A stretch of DNA of 64,000 nt from Mycolicibacterium gadium. Its GTDB lineage: Bacteria > Actinomycetota > Actinomycetes > Mycobacteriales > Mycobacteriaceae. A program made the translations under genes and the position numbers. The stretch is from positions 5,828,001 to 5,892,000 of the forward strand of contig NZ_AP022608.1 of assembly GCF_010728925.1 (NCBI RefSeq), in the 5' to 3' direction. This document shows positions 29,775 to 39,780 of the stretch, piece after piece. Each line of letters starts with the position of its first letter. Within the stretch, counting starts at the first letter, position 1. The notes under the pieces are model-generated. The model saw only the letters and a list, made by a program, of their open reading frames with translations, searched no databases and had not been told where the DNA came from.

Positions 29775-32700
29775 ATGTCGGTGAATCCGGGAGCCATCGG
29801 CGGGCCAGCTGATTCTGGTCCCGGTCGCGCCGGACCTTCAGCACCTCACGCGCTGAGCCCGGAAGACGTCGCGCGGCTCGCGCACGCCTATCTCGACACC
29901 TACCGCGGACCCCACGATGCCCCCGCATCCGACGCGTCGCTGACCCTGCCGGTAGACATGTCGTCGCGCCAGATGATGGGCCCGGCGCTGGTGACCGCGC
30001 ATCATCGCCTGGGGCAGCGTCGGGCGGCCGGCGAAACCCGGGTCGCGGTGTACGGCGGGGATGACCCGACGGGATTCGGTCCGGCGATGCAGGTCGTCAC
30101 TGATTTCAGCCCGATGGTGATGGATTCGGTGGCAGTGCTGCTACACCGATTCGGCGTCTCGTACACGGCGATCATGAACCCCGTCTTCCGAGTGCGCCGA
30201 AGCCCGCACGGCGAACTGCTGGACGTCCGGCCGTCCGCCGACCCGGCGGCGTCTCGTGAAGGCGTCGATGAGTCTTGGATCCATGTTCAACTCGGCCAAG
30301 CCGCGGACAGCGGCGCGCTCACCCAGGTCGCCCAGTTGCTGCCCGGCGTCCTGGCCGATGCACGACAGGTCGCGCTGGACTCCAGCGCGATGGGTGCCTC
30401 GATGCACCAGCTGGCGTTCGAACTCGACAACGACCACAACGGCCGATTCCCCGGGCGGGATCGCAAAGACGTTGCAGCGCTACTGCGTTGGCTCGCCGAC
30501 GGGCACTTCGTGCTGCTCGGCTACCAACGCTGCTCCGTTGACAATGGTCGCTCTGCGGTGGACCCGGCGAGCCGGCTCGGCGTGCTCCGGCTGCGCCAAG
30601 ATGTGCTGCCGCAGCTGACGCACAGCGACGAGCTGCTTGCGCTGGCCCAGGCGACCATCCCCAGCTACCTTCGCTACGGCGCGTACCCCTACATCGTCGT
30701 CGTACGCGAGCAGTTGGGTCCGTCGGTGATAGAACACCGTTTCGTCGGCCTGTTCACCGTCGCGGCGACCAATGCCAACGTGCTTGAAATACCGCTGATT
30801 TCCGGCCGAGTGCGCGAGGCGTTGGCGTTGTCGCAGCGCGATCCGAGTCATCCGGGCCAGTTGCTGCTCGACATCATCCAGACCATCCCCCGCTCGGAGT
30901 TGTTCGCGCTGTCGGCACGGGCACTGCTCGACATGGTCAAGGCGGTCGTCGACCTCGGGTCGCGGCGCCGCACCCTGCTGTTCATGCGGGCCGATTCGCT
31001 CGCCCATTTCGTCTCGTGTCTGGTGTACCTGCCCCGTGACCGCTACACCACCGACGTGCGGCTGGAGATGCAGAACATCCTGGTCCGCGAGCTCGGCGGG
31101 GTAAGCATCGAATACACCGCGCGTGTCAGCGAATCCCCCTGGGCCGTTGTACATTTCACGGTACGCATGCCCGATGGCTCGCGTCCGGCGGACATCGACG
31201 CCTCGCTGGAGAACGAAACCCGCATTCAGGGTCTGCTGACCGAGGCGGCTCGCACGTGGGGTGACCTGCTGACCGGTGCGGTCAAGACCGGTTCCATCGA
31301 CCAAGCCAAGGCAGCGCACTATGCGTCGGCGTTCTCGGAGTCCTACAGACAGGCCTTTGCGCCGCATGAAGCGATCAACGACATCGCCATCATCGAAGAG
31401 TTGCAGGATAATTCGATCAAGCCAGTTCTCCTGGACGCCGTCGAGGAACACATCGCGCAGCTCACCCTGTATCTCGGTGGGCAGTCCGCGTCCCTGAGTG
31501 CCCTACTGCCGATGTTGCAGTCAATGGGTGTCGTGGTGCTCGAGGAGCGGCCGTTCACCGTGACCCGACCCGACGGCTTGCCGGTCTGGATCTATCAATT
31601 CAAGATGTCGCCGCACAGTTCCGTGCCGGAGGTGCCGCCGGGCCCTGAACGCGATGCCGCCCAGATGCGCTTCGCCGATGCGGTGACCGCGATCTGGCAC
31701 GGCCGCGCCGAGATCGACCGGTTCAACGAGCTCGTCCTGCGGGCCGGCCTCACCTGGCAGCAGGTAGCCGTTGTGCGCAGCTATGCAAAGTATTTGAAGC
31801 AGGCGGGTTTTCCGTACAGCCAGTCGCACATCGAGAGCGTCATCAACGACAACGCCGCGACGGCGCGGTCGCTGGTCGAGCTGTTCGAGGCGCTGTTCAG
31901 TCCGATCTCCCCGACGGACGACGCGCCGCGACGACGCGACGCCCAGGCCGCCGCAGCAGCAGTCGCCGCCGACATCGACGCCTTGGTCAGCCTCGACACC
32001 GACCGCGTCCTGCGCGCGTTCGCGTCGATGATTCAGGCCACGCTGCGAACCAACTACTTCGTCACGCGGCAGGAGTCGGCACGCGCACGAAACGTCCTGT
32101 CCTTCAAGCTGAACCCCGGCCTTATCGACGAACTGCCGCTGCCGCGACCCAGATTCGAGATCTTCGTGTACTCGCCGCGCGTCGAGGGCGTGCATCTCCG
32201 CTTCGGGCATGTGGCCCGCGGCGGACTGCGCTGGTCGGATCGCAGGGAGGACTTCCGCACCGAGATCCTCGGTCTCGTAAAGGCTCAGGCGGTGAAGAAC
32301 GCCGTCATCGTGCCGGTCGGCGCCAAGGGGGGGTTCGTCGTCAAGAACCCGCCCCCGGCCACCGGCGACGCCGCCGCCGACCGTGACGCTCAGCGCAACG
32401 AGGGCGTGGCGTGCTACCGACTCTTCATCTCCGGTCTGCTCGACGTCACCGACAACGTCGACAAGGTCACCGGGGCGGTCGTGACGCCGGCCGACGTGGT
32501 GCGCAGGGACGGTGACGACGCCTATCTCGTAGTCGCCGCCGACAAGGGCACCGCGACGTTCTCGGACATCGCCAACGAGGTGGCTCTGTCCTACGGATTC
32601 TGGCTCGGCGACGCCTTCGCGTCGGGCGGCTCGGTGGGCTACGACCATAAGGCGATGGGTATCACCGCCAAAGGTGCGTGGGAATCGGTCAAACGGCATT

Positions 32701-34664
32701 TCAAAGAGATGGGCGTCGACACCCAGTCCGAGGATTTCACCGTCGTCGGCGTCGGAGACATGAGCGGCGACGTCTTCGGTAACGGGATGCTGCTGTCCAA
32801 GCACATTCGACTGCTCGCCGCGTTTGACCATCGGCACATCTTCATCGACCCGAACCCCGACGCGGCGACGTCGTGGGACGAGCGCAAGCGGCTCTTTGAA
32901 CTGCCGCGGTCCAGCTGGGAGGACTACAACGCCTCGCTGATCAGCGAGGGCGGCGGCGTGTACAGCAGGGAACAGAAGGCCATCCCGATCAGCCCGCAGG
33001 CCCGCACGGCACTGGGCATCGAGGACGGCGTGGAGGAACTCACGCCGCCGGCGCTGATGAAGGCGATCCTGATGGCGCCTGCGGATCTGCTGTTCAACGG
33101 CGGCATCGGCACTTACATCAAGGCCGAAACGGAGTCCGATGCCGACGTCGGCGATCGCGCCAACGATCCCGTGCGGGTCAACGGAAATCAGGTGCGCGCC
33201 AAGGTGATCGGCGAAGGTGGCAACCTCGGCGTGACATCACTGGGGCGGGTCGAATTCGATCTCGCAGGTGGCCGGATCAACACCGACGCGTTGGACAACT
33301 CGGCGGGCGTCGACTGCTCCGACCACGAGGTCAACATCAAAATCCTGATCGATTCACTCGTCACCGCGGGCAAGGTCAGTCCCGAGGACCGCACTGAACT
33401 GCTGCTGTCGATGACGGACGAGGTCGGTCGTCTGGTGCTCAAGGACAACGTCGATCAGAACGATCTGTTGGGCACCAGCCGCGCGAACTCGGCCAGTCTG
33501 CTCCCCGTCCACGCACGCATGATCAAGGACTTCGCCCACGATCGCGGGCTGAACCGGGAACTCGAGGCGCTGCCATCCGAGAAGGAGATCAGTCGCCGCT
33601 CCGAAATCGGAATCGGCTTGACTTCACCGGAACTCGCGACGCTGATGGCTCACGTCAAACTCGCTCTCAAGGACGACGTGCTCGCCAGCGACCTGCCCGA
33701 TCAGGACGCATTCGCTGCCCGCCTGCCGCTGTACTTCCCGGTCAGGCTTCGCGAGGAGTTCGGCGCCGACATCCGTACGCACCAGCTGCGTCGGGAGATC
33801 GTCACCACGATGCTGGTGAACGACCTCGTCGACACCAGCGGCATCAGCTACGCCTACCGGGTCGCCGAAGACGTCGGTGTGGGGCCGGTGGACGCGGTCC
33901 GAAGCTATGCGGCGACCGACGCCATCTTCCGGATCGGCAAGGTGTTGCGTGAGATCCGCGCCGCCAGCGAAAACGGGGTGTCGGTGGTGGTATCGGACCG
34001 GATGACACTGGATCTGCGGCGGCTCATCGACCGGGGCGGGCGCTGGCTGCTCAATTATCGGCCGCAACCGCTGGCGGTCGGCGCCGAGATCAATCGGTTC
34101 GCGGCCAAAGTCGCCGCGTTGACTCCGCGCATGTCGGAGTGGCTCCGCGGCGACGACCAGGCGATCGTGACCAAGGAGGCCGGCGAGTTCAGTTCGCAGG
34201 GAGTGCCTTCCGACCTGGCGTACATGATCGCGACGGGGCTGTACCAGTACAGCCTGCTCGACGTCATCGACATCGCGGACATAGTCGACCGCGAACCGGC
34301 CGAGGTCGCGGACACGTACTTCGCGTTGATGGATCACTTCAACACCGACAGCCTGCTGACGGCGGTGTCACGGCTCGAACGCGATGACCGCTGGCATTCT
34401 CTGGCGCGGTTGGCGATTCGCGACGATATCTACGGTTCGCTACGCGCGTTGTGCTTCGATGTGCTGGCCGTGGGCGAGCCCGACGAGACCGGCGAGGAGA
34501 AGATCGCCGAGTGGGAGTCGACCAACAGTTCGCGCGTCGGCCGTGCGCGGCGCACGCTCGCCGAGATCTACGAGGGCGGAGAACTCGACCTGGCCACCCT
34601 GTCGGTGGCCGCCCGCCAGATTCGCAGCATGACTCGGACGAGTGGGACGGGGACGTCCGGGTGA
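29775..34664 (+). CDS. gdh: NAD-specific glutamate dehydrogenase, large (180 kDa class)
   Basis: At 1629 residues this is the largest protein here. It belongs to the L_180 class of NAD-glutamate dehydrogenases, which deaminate glutamate to 2-oxoglutarate. The long N-terminal third contains ACT-like regulatory segments; the catalytic region begins around residue 800 with [20 protein letters not shown] and [15 protein letters not shown], and the nucleotide-binding part holds [22 protein letters not shown] precedes ATG 29775. It matches Rv2476c in size and position, and the thioesterase start overlaps its stop. In mycobacteria this enzyme is controlled by GarA; I see no local regulator. Confidence 0.95.
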   Translation: MSVNPGAIGGPADSGPGRAGPSAPHALSPEDVARLAHAYLDTYRGPHDAPASDASLTLPVDMSSRQMMGPALVTAHHRLGQRRAAGETRVAVYGGDDPTGFGPAMQVVTDFSPMVMDSVAVLLHRFGVSYTAIMNPVFRVRRSPHGELLDVRPSADPAASREGVDESWIHVQLGQAADSGALTQVAQLLPGVLADARQVALDSSAMGASMHQLAFELDNDHNGRFPGRDRKDVAALLRWLADGHFVLLGYQRCSVDNGRSAVDPASRLGVLRLRQDVLPQLTHSDELLALAQATIPSYLRYGAYPYIVVVREQLGPSVIEHRFVGLFTVAATNANVLEIPLISGRVREALALSQRDPSHPGQLLLDIIQTIPRSELFALSARALLDMVKAVVDLGSRRRTLLFMRADSLAHFVSCLVYLPRDRYTTDVRLEMQNILVRELGGVSIEYTARVSESPWAVVHFTVRMPDGSRPADIDASLENETRIQGLLTEAARTWGDLLTGAVKTGSIDQAKAAHYASAFSESYRQAFAPHEAINDIAIIEELQDNSIKPVLLDAVEEHIAQLTLYLGGQSASLSALLPMLQSMGVVVLEERPFTVTRPDGLPVWIYQFKMSPHSSVPEVPPGPERDAAQMRFADAVTAIWHGRAEIDRFNELVLRAGLTWQQVAVVRSYAKYLKQAGFPYSQSHIESVINDNAATARSLVELFEALFSPISPTDDAPRRRDAQAAAAAVAADIDALVSLDTDRVLRAFASMIQATLRTNYFVTRQESARARNVLSFKLNPGLIDELPLPRPRFEIFVYSPRVEGVHLRFGHVARGGLRWSDRREDFRTEILGLVKAQAVKNAVIVPVGAKGGFVVKNPPPATGDAAADRDAQRNEGVACYRLFISGLLDVTDNVDKVTGAVVTPADVVRRDGDDAYLVVAADKGTATFSDIANEVALSYGFWLGDAFASGGSVGYDHKAMGITAKGAWESVKRHFKEMGVDTQSEDFTVVGVGDMSGDVFGNGMLLSKHIRLLAAFDHRHIFIDPNPDAATSWDERKRLFELPRSSWEDYNASLISEGGGVYSREQKAIPISPQARTALGIEDGVEELTPPALMKAILMAPADLLFNGGIGTYIKAETESDADVGDRANDPVRVNGNQVRAKVIGEGGNLGVTSLGRVEFDLAGGRINTDALDNSAGVDCSDHEVNIKILIDSLVTAGKVSPEDRTELLLSMTDEVGRLVLKDNVDQNDLLGTSRANSASLLPVHARMIKDFAHDRGLNRELEALPSEKEISRRSEIGIGLTSPELATLMAHVKLALKDDVLASDLPDQDAFAARLPLYFPVRLREEFGADIRTHQLRREIVTTMLVNDLVDTSGISYAYRVAEDVGVGPVDAVRSYAATDAIFRIGKVLREIRAASENGVSVVVSDRMTLDLRRLIDRGGRWLLNYRPQPLAVGAEINRFAAKVAALTPRMSEWLRGDDQAIVTKEAGEFSSQGVPSDLAYMIATGLYQYSLLDVIDIADIVDREPAEVADTYFALMDHFNTDSLLTAVSRLERDDRWHSLARLAIRDDIYGSLRALCFDVLAVGEPDETGEEKIAEWESTNSSRVGRARRTLAEIYEGGELDLATLSVAARQIRSMTRTSGTGTSG

Positions 34665-35074
34665 CACATGGCTTTGTAGCGCCCGTGCACGTCCGTTGGT
34701 CGGACATCGACATGTATCAGCACGTCAACCACGCGACTATGGTCACCCTTCTCGAAGAGGCCCGGATCCCGTTTCTGCGTGAGCCGTTCGGCCCTGAAAT
34801 CGACACCATCGGCCTGCTGATCGCGGACGTGCACATCTCCTACAAGGCGCAGGTGCGATTGATCGATTCGCCCTTGCAGGTGACGATGTGGACGAAGAAG
34901 GTGCGGTCCGTCGATTTCACCATCGGGTACGAAGTGCGGCCGTTCGGGGCGTCGCCCGACTCGAAACCCGCAGTGATCGCCGATACCCAGCTGGCCGCCG
35001 TACATATCAAAGAACAGAGACTGCAACGACTTTCGGATGGTCAGAAGGCGTATTTGCAGCAATGGTTGAGATGA
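34661..35074 (+). CDS. Hot-dog-fold acyl-CoA thioesterase
   Basis: A 137-residue 4-hydroxybenzoyl-CoA-thioesterase-type protein starting at GTG 34661, which overlaps the gdh stop. The signature [20 protein letters not shown] contains the catalytic Asp and the conserved NH pair. It would hydrolyse a short or medium acyl-CoA. Rv2475c has the same length and position. Its stop overlaps the next start (ATGA), so gdh, this gene and the following one are translationally coupled. Why a thioesterase travels with glutamate dehydrogenase is not known. Confidence 0.85.
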   Translation: MTHGFVAPVHVRWSDIDMYQHVNHATMVTLLEEARIPFLREPFGPEIDTIGLLIADVHISYKAQVRLIDSPLQVTMWTKKVRSVDFTIGYEVRPFGASPDSKPAVIADTQLAAVHIKEQRLQRLSDGQKAYLQQWLR

Positions 35075-35730
35075 CTCGACCCGAGCGCGGTATTTGGCTC
35101 GACAACACCTCTGATCGCGACGACCTCGCGACGTTCGTCGAGCGCGCCCTGCGGCTGGACGACGCGGCGGTGATCCGGTTGCGTGAGCGCGAAGGCGGGC
35201 TGGTCACGGCCTGGGTGTCGACCGGATTCGACGTGCTGGCCAGTCGTGTGGTGGCCGGTGAAGTCAAGCCTGCCGACCTGTCCGTGGGCGCCGACGCGTT
35301 GGCCGCGGGTCTGATCGCGATGGATGCCAACGGATATGTCGAGACGGGCTTCGCGATGGACTCCGCGTGGCGCGGTGCGTTGCCGCCGGAATCGGGCTTC
35401 GAGCACCTCGACGACGTGCCCGCCGGTGTCATGCTCGATCTGGCGCAGCGAGGAATGGCGCTCGCCAAGGAGCATTCCAGCTCGCATGGTCCACCCGTGT
35501 CGCTGCTGGACCAGGAGGTAGTCGCGGTCATCGCCGGCGACGCCAGCGTCGGTATACCGATGCGCTGTGTATTTGCCTTGACCGCAATGGGTTTCCTGCC
35601 GCAATCGGGTGATGCCGTCGGGGGCGACGAGATCGTGCGAGTGCGTGCGCTTCCGACATGGTTGCGCGTCGACGCACGCTTCGGTTCGGTTTTTCGGCGG
35701 CGTGGCGACCCAGCATTGGTCCTGCGGTAA
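35071..35730 (+). CDS. Conserved actinobacterial protein of unknown function
   Basis: A 219-residue soluble protein from ATG 35071, overlapping the thioesterase stop. No signal peptide, membrane segment or catalytic motif stands out. It contains AVIRLREREGGLVTAWVSTG and FDVLASRVVAG, an alternating hydrophobic pattern suggesting a beta-rich N terminus, then helices. It matches Rv2474c by order and approximate length. Coupling to gdh suggests expression with it, but no function can be assigned. Confidence 0.75.
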   Translation: MTRPERGIWLDNTSDRDDLATFVERALRLDDAAVIRLREREGGLVTAWVSTGFDVLASRVVAGEVKPADLSVGADALAAGLIAMDANGYVETGFAMDSAWRGALPPESGFEHLDDVPAGVMLDLAQRGMALAKEHSSSHGPPVSLLDQEVVAVIAGDASVGIPMRCVFALTAMGFLPQSGDAVGGDEIVRVRALPTWLRVDARFGSVFRRRGDPALVLR

Positions 35731-35748
35731 CAGCCTCTTCGCAGAAAA

Positions 35749-37332
35749 CTAGACCAGCCAAGCGGCGGCGTTCGGCGGCAGCTTGCCTCCCACCAGTTCA
35801 GCACTCGACAACAACACCTCATCGTCGGGCAGCGCTATCGCGTCGGCGCCGGCATTGAGCACGCATACCAAGCCCCCGCTGTTCCGGAACGCCAACGTGT
35901 CGGCGGGGGAGTCGAGCCATTCGATCGTCGGACCGTCGAATTCGGCTCGATCCCGTCGCAATTCGATCGCTCGCCGGTACAACGTCAGCGTCGACGCCGG
36001 ATCACCGTCCTGCTTCTCGACCGTCAACGTCGCCCAATCCTCGGGCAGCGGCAGCCAAGTGTCAGAACTGCCCGAAAAGCCGAACGGCGGTGCGTCGCCC
36101 TCCCACGGCATCGGCACCCGGCTGGCGTCGCGGCCGCGCCGCGTGTGACCTGAGCGCTCCCACACCGGATCGCGCAGCGCCTCGTCGGGCAGGTCGACGT
36201 TGGGCAGGCCCAGCTCTTCGCCGTTGTAGATGAACACCGCACCGGGTAGTGCCAGCATCGCCAGCGTCATCGCCTTGGCACGGTCCAGACCGACAGCGCC
36301 GCCGCCGTAGCGGGTCGGTTCACGGTCGACATCGTGATTGGCCAGCGTCCAGCTCGGCGTCGCATCCACGAGATGCGCTGCGGCAAGCGAGTTCTCGATG
36401 GCGTGACGGATGTCGGTGGCATCGAACTCCGCGCGAAGCAACCGGAAGTTGAAGGCCAGATGCAGCTCATCGGCCCGCACGTACTGCGAGAACTGTTCGT
36501 TGTCGTACACCCAGACCTCGCCGATGGCGACCGAGTTGTCGTAATCGTCGAACACCCCGCGGATCTGCCGGTGGATGTCGTGCACGCCGTCGTTGTTGAA
36601 CCGCGGGTCGTCGTCCATGTCGGCCAGCAGCACTTCGGCCTTGAGGTGCTCCATGTCGGGCAGTCCCGGTGGCTTGGCCATCCCGTGTGCGACATCGATG
36701 CGGAACCCGTCGATGCCACGCTCGAGCCAGAACCTCAGCGTCTTCTCGAGATCATCGAAGACCTCCGGGTTGTCCCAATTCAGGTCCGGCTGTTCGGCGT
36801 CGAAGAGGTGCAGGTACCACTGCCCGGGATTGCCGTCGGCTTCGACGACGCGCGTCCACGCCGGCCCCCCGAAGATCGACACCCAGTTGTTCGGGGGATG
36901 AACACCGCCGGGGCCGGTGCCGTCGCGGAAGATGTAGCGCTCGCGCTGATCGCTGCCGGGGCTGGCGGCCAACGCCGCCTGGAACCAGGGGTGCGCCGAG
37001 CTGGTGTGGTTCGGCACCAGATCCATCGTCACCTTGATTCCCGCGGCGTGCGCGGCTTCTGTCAGCCGGTCCAGCGCTCCGATGCCGCCGAACATCGGGT
37101 CGACGTCGCGGGGGTCGGCCACGTCATAGCCGTTGTCGGCCATCGGCGACACCATGACCGGGTTCAGCCAGATCGCGTCGATGCCGAGTGCCTCGAGGTA
37201 GTCCAGTTTGGCGATCACACCGTCGAGATCACCGAGACCGTCACCGTTGCTGTCGTAGAACGACCGCGGATAGACCTGATAAAACAGCGCGTGCGACCAC
37301 CAAGGATCACGGGCGCTTACGTCCTGACTCAT
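35749..37332 (-). CDS. aglA: Alpha-glucosidase, glycoside hydrolase family 13
   Basis: A 527-residue GH13 enzyme. The four conserved regions are visible: DLVPNHTS; GFRIDVAHGM with the nucleophile Asp; AIGEVWVYD with the acid/base Glu; and LANHDVDR with the transition-state Asp. The opening WWSHALFYQVYPRSF and NGDGLGDLDG are typical of oligo-1,6-glucosidase/alpha-glucosidase members. ATG 37332 was preferred to the in-frame TTG at 37341. There is no signal peptide, so it acts in the cytoplasm on maltose-like or alpha-1,6 oligosaccharides. Orthologue of Rv2471. Confidence 0.92.
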   Translation of the reverse strand: MSQDVSARDPWWSHALFYQVYPRSFYDSNGDGLGDLDGVIAKLDYLEALGIDAIWLNPVMVSPMADNGYDVADPRDVDPMFGGIGALDRLTEAAHAAGIKVTMDLVPNHTSSAHPWFQAALAASPGSDQRERYIFRDGTGPGGVHPPNNWVSIFGGPAWTRVVEADGNPGQWYLHLFDAEQPDLNWDNPEVFDDLEKTLRFWLERGIDGFRIDVAHGMAKPPGLPDMEHLKAEVLLADMDDDPRFNNDGVHDIHRQIRGVFDDYDNSVAIGEVWVYDNEQFSQYVRADELHLAFNFRLLRAEFDATDIRHAIENSLAAAHLVDATPSWTLANHDVDREPTRYGGGAVGLDRAKAMTLAMLALPGAVFIYNGEELGLPNVDLPDEALRDPVWERSGHTRRGRDASRVPMPWEGDAPPFGFSGSSDTWLPLPEDWATLTVEKQDGDPASTLTLYRRAIELRRDRAEFDGPTIEWLDSPADTLAFRNSGGLVCVLNAGADAIALPDDEVLLSSAELVGGKLPPNAAAWLV

Positions 37333-37406
37333 CGCCGCCAATCTACGTCAGCGGCGCGGTCGCACCGTCGAAGGAACGGCGCGTTCACCGCAGCTTGGCC
37401 CGCTCG

Positions 37407-37802
37407 TCAGAAGGGTGAGTTGACCATCGAGTGCGCGGCCATCTCCAGGTAGGCCAGCAGCTCGGCGCGATGCTCGTCGTCCAGCGTCTGTGAGTCGATC
37501 TCCGCGACGGCGGTGTGCATGCAGCGCAGCCATGCGTCGCGCTCGAGGTAGCCGATTTGAAACGGCGCGTGCCGCATGCGCAGCCTCGGATGACCGCGCT
37601 GATCGGAGTAGGTCCGCGGCCCGCCCCAATACTGCTCGAGGAACATCCTCAGCCGCACCTCGGCGCCGTCGAGGTCTTCTTCGGGATACAGCGGAAGCAG
37701 GATCTCGTCCTCGCGCACCAACTGGTAGAACCGCGACACGAGGGTTCGGAACGTGTCATGGCCACCGACTTCGTCGTAGAACGACCGCTGGGGCTGAGTC
37801 AC
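37407..37802 (-). CDS. glbO: Group II truncated haemoglobin
   Basis: A 131-residue truncated haemoglobin (trHbO) from GTG 37802. Visible haem-pocket features: [16 protein letters not shown] opening, [11 protein letters not shown] with the CD1 Tyr, [16 protein letters not shown] with the G8-type Trp region, and [11 protein letters not shown] with the proximal His. In mycobacteria GlbO binds O2 tightly, may interact with the terminal oxidase and helps in oxygen or peroxide chemistry. The longer open frame to 37970 was rejected because the added residues have no similarity. It is divergent from the HNH gene at 37942. Confidence 0.92.
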   Translation of the reverse strand: MTQPQRSFYDEVGGHDTFRTLVSRFYQLVREDEILLPLYPEEDLDGAEVRLRMFLEQYWGGPRTYSDQRGHPRLRMRHAPFQIGYLERDAWLRCMHTAVAEIDSQTLDDEHRAELLAYLEMAAHSMVNSPF

Positions 37803-37941
37803 TCCACCATTGTGTCCTGCCGCCACAAAGCGCTGCCCAGCCGGTCGCGTCACCCGATGTTCATTGGACTGACCAGCGAACACGTGCAGAATTGTCGTGC
37901 GATTGACAGGAATCCGTGGTGGACTGTCCGACGGAGGACGT

Positions 37942-38610
37942 ATGGCGCATCGCAAGAAAGGCCCGTCCAAGAGGGCTGGCCACCGGCTTCACGACGCCGC
38001 AGCGGGCTTGTCCGGGCCCGCCGTGCCGCATTCGCAGTCGCGCGTTCTGCACAGTGTCGAAACCCATCCGCCCAGTACCAGGGAAGGCTCGCTGTGGGGC
38101 CGGCGGCGGGTACTCCTGCTGAACTCCACGTACGAACCGTTGACCGCTCTGCCCATGCGGCGGGCGGTCATCATGCTGATGTGCGGAAAAGCCGACGTGG
38201 TCCACGACGATCCGGGCGGCCCCGTCATCCACTCCGCCAGTCGCTCCATCGTGGTGCCCTCGGTCATCCGGCTGCGGTCCTACGTCCGAGTGCCTTACCG
38301 TGCGCGCATCCCGATGACCAGGGCAGCGCTGATGCACCGCGACCGGTTCCGGTGCGCCTATTGCGGCGGCAAGGCCGCCACCGTCGACCATGTGGTGCCA
38401 CGCAGTCGCGGCGGCGAACATTCATGGGAGAACTGTGTGGCGGCCTGCTCGACGTGCAACCACCGCAAGGCCGACCGTTTGCTCTCCGAACTCGGCTGGT
38501 CGCTGCGTTCGGTGCCGGTGCCGCCGAAGGGCCAGCATTGGCGACTGCTGTCGAGCGTCAAGGAACTCGACCCGGCATGGGTTAGGTATCTGGGCGAAGG
38601 TGCGGCCTGA
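37942..38610 (+). CDS. HNH endonuclease family protein
   Basis: A 222-residue protein with an HNH/McrA-type core: [20 protein letters not shown] followed by [20 protein letters not shown], giving the Cys-x2-Cys pairs and the His residues of the beta-beta-alpha metal fold. The N terminus is basic and includes [20 protein letters not shown], typical of the chromosomal actinobacterial family of Rv2469c, which has the same length. GGAGGACGT precedes ATG 37942. It is a housekeeping relative rather than a phage gene; the biological substrate is not known. Confidence 0.9.
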   Translation: MAHRKKGPSKRAGHRLHDAAAGLSGPAVPHSQSRVLHSVETHPPSTREGSLWGRRRVLLLNSTYEPLTALPMRRAVIMLMCGKADVVHDDPGGPVIHSASRSIVVPSVIRLRSYVRVPYRARIPMTRAALMHRDRFRCAYCGGKAATVDHVVPRSRGGEHSWENCVAACSTCNHRKADRLLSELGWSLRSVPVPPKGQHWRLLSSVKELDPAWVRYLGEGAA

Positions 38611-38633
38611 CGCATGACTGATACGGTTTGCGC

Positions 38634-38882
38634 GTGAGCACAGCACTTACTCATTCCCTCCTTGGCGGGGTTCCACTGGCCGTGCTGCTGGTGTTGATGT
38701 TCTTGATCTACGTCGTCGGTCCAAAGCGGAAGGGCCCGCATCCGGCTACCTACAAGATGTCCGACAAGTGGACGCACGACCCGATCCTGTGGGCAGCCGA
38801 TGAACCCGCGGACCACGGTCACGGAGCTGGTCATGGTTCGCACCCCGTCACGGTAGGAGGCGGCGCAAGTGGCAAGTGGTGA
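38634..38882 (+). CDS. Small single-pass membrane protein, possible cytochrome oxidase accessory subunit
   Basis: An 82-residue protein from GTG 38634. One transmembrane helix ([18 protein letters not shown], residues about 12-29) is followed by [20 protein letters not shown] and a His/Gly-rich tail. Its end overlaps the next gene by 14 bases. In M. smegmatis, two small proteins of the bc-aa3 respiratory supercomplex (CtaI and CtaJ) are, as far as I remember, encoded at this locus. I infer that this gene is one of that pair, but I could not verify it, so no symbol is given. Confidence 0.7.
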   Translation: MSTALTHSLLGGVPLAVLLVLMFLIYVVGPKRKGPHPATYKMSDKWTHDPILWAADEPADHGHGAGHGSHPVTVGGGASGKW

Positions 38883-39351
38883 CGTCGTAACTGCTCGTTC
38901 CACCGAACTCGCCGAGCTGCCCCGCGGGTCGGTCGTCACGAACAGCGGCCGGATCTCCGGGGTCACCGAGCCCGGCGAGCTGTCGGTGCACTACCCGTTC
39001 CCGGTCAACGATCTGGTCTTTCTCGACGACGCGCTGAAATACGGTTCGCGCGCCGCCAAGGCACGCTTCGCGGTGTACCTCGGGGACCTCGGTGCCGACA
39101 CCGCGGCGACCGCTCGCCAGATCCTGGCGAAGGTGCCGACACCGGACAACGCCGTGCTACTCGCGGTGTCGCCGGACCAGCGCGCGATCGAGGTGGTCTA
39201 CGGCAGCGAAGTCAGCGGCCGCGGCATTGAGGAGTCCGCACCCAAGGGTGTGACCGCCGCGGCGGAGCTGTTCAAAGACGGCAAGCTCATCCCCGGCCTG
39301 ATCAAGGCCGTCCAGGTGATGAGCGCCGGCGTCTCACCAGCCGCTCACTAG
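38869..39351 (+). CDS. DUF5130 family protein
   Basis: A 160-residue protein from GTG 38869, preceded by AGGAGGCGG. The region [20 protein letters not shown], followed by [20 protein letters not shown] and [19 protein letters not shown], fits the DUF5130/TPM-like domain of Rv2468c. The start lies inside the end of the membrane protein gene, so the pair is co-translated and probably works together, perhaps at the oxidase. The C terminus GVSPAAH overlaps the stop of the convergent HNH gene by a few bases. Confidence 0.78.
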   Translation: MASGDVVTARSTELAELPRGSVVTNSGRISGVTEPGELSVHYPFPVNDLVFLDDALKYGSRAAKARFAVYLGDLGADTAATARQILAKVPTPDNAVLLAVSPDQRAIEVVYGSEVSGRGIEESAPKGVTAAAELFKDGKLIPGLIKAVQVMSAGVSPAAH

Positions 39352-39698
39352 CCGGCGTCGGCCAACAGCGCCGCACGGATCTCGACGTATCGCTGTAGGA
39401 ATCTGCGTTCGTCGAGGCGCTTTCGGCGCATCCACCCGGTGACTTCGTCGTTGCACTTGCTGGTGTTGCACTTGGCGCATGCGGGCACGACGTTGTCGAT
39501 GGTGTAGCGCCCGCCGCGGGATATCGCCATGACGCAATCGCGCTGTAGCGCAGCGCCGGTCGCCCCGCAGTAAGCGCAACCTGCCCATGCATCCTTGATG
39601 GCTGCCCACTGCTCGGCGGTCAGGTCATGGTCGACGGCGGCCATCCGCTTCTTGCGCTTGCGCGCAGCCCGCGCTCGCCTCGTCCGACTGACCGCCAT
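39348..39698 (-). CDS. Short HNH nuclease-like protein
   Basis: A 116-residue protein from ATG 39698 (GTG upstream possible). The N terminus is very basic ([16 protein letters not shown]). The HNH core is clear: [20 protein letters not shown], then [20 protein letters not shown]. It lies downstream of pepN on the same strand and its stop overlaps the DUF5130 stop. No such gene stands between these neighbours in M. tuberculosis as I recall, so it may be a later insertion of phage-type origin. It looks complete. Confidence 0.75.
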   Translation of the reverse strand: MAVSRTRRARAARKRKKRMAAVDHDLTAEQWAAIKDAWAGCAYCGATGAALQRDCVMAISRGGRYTIDNVVPACAKCNTSKCNDEVTGWMRRKRLDERRFLQRYVEIRAALLADAG

Positions 39699-39780
39699 CC
39701 ACAAAGAATGCCGCGCGAGTGACCGCAAAGTGCTCACGGTCTGCGGCGTGTCGCCGTACAAACACGGTCTGTCGCGAAGG

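Noticed and set aside
31521-32837. Long minus-strand frame opposite the glutamate dehydrogenase gene
   Set aside because: Shadow of the coding strand; low-complexity translation with no motif or ribosome-binding site.
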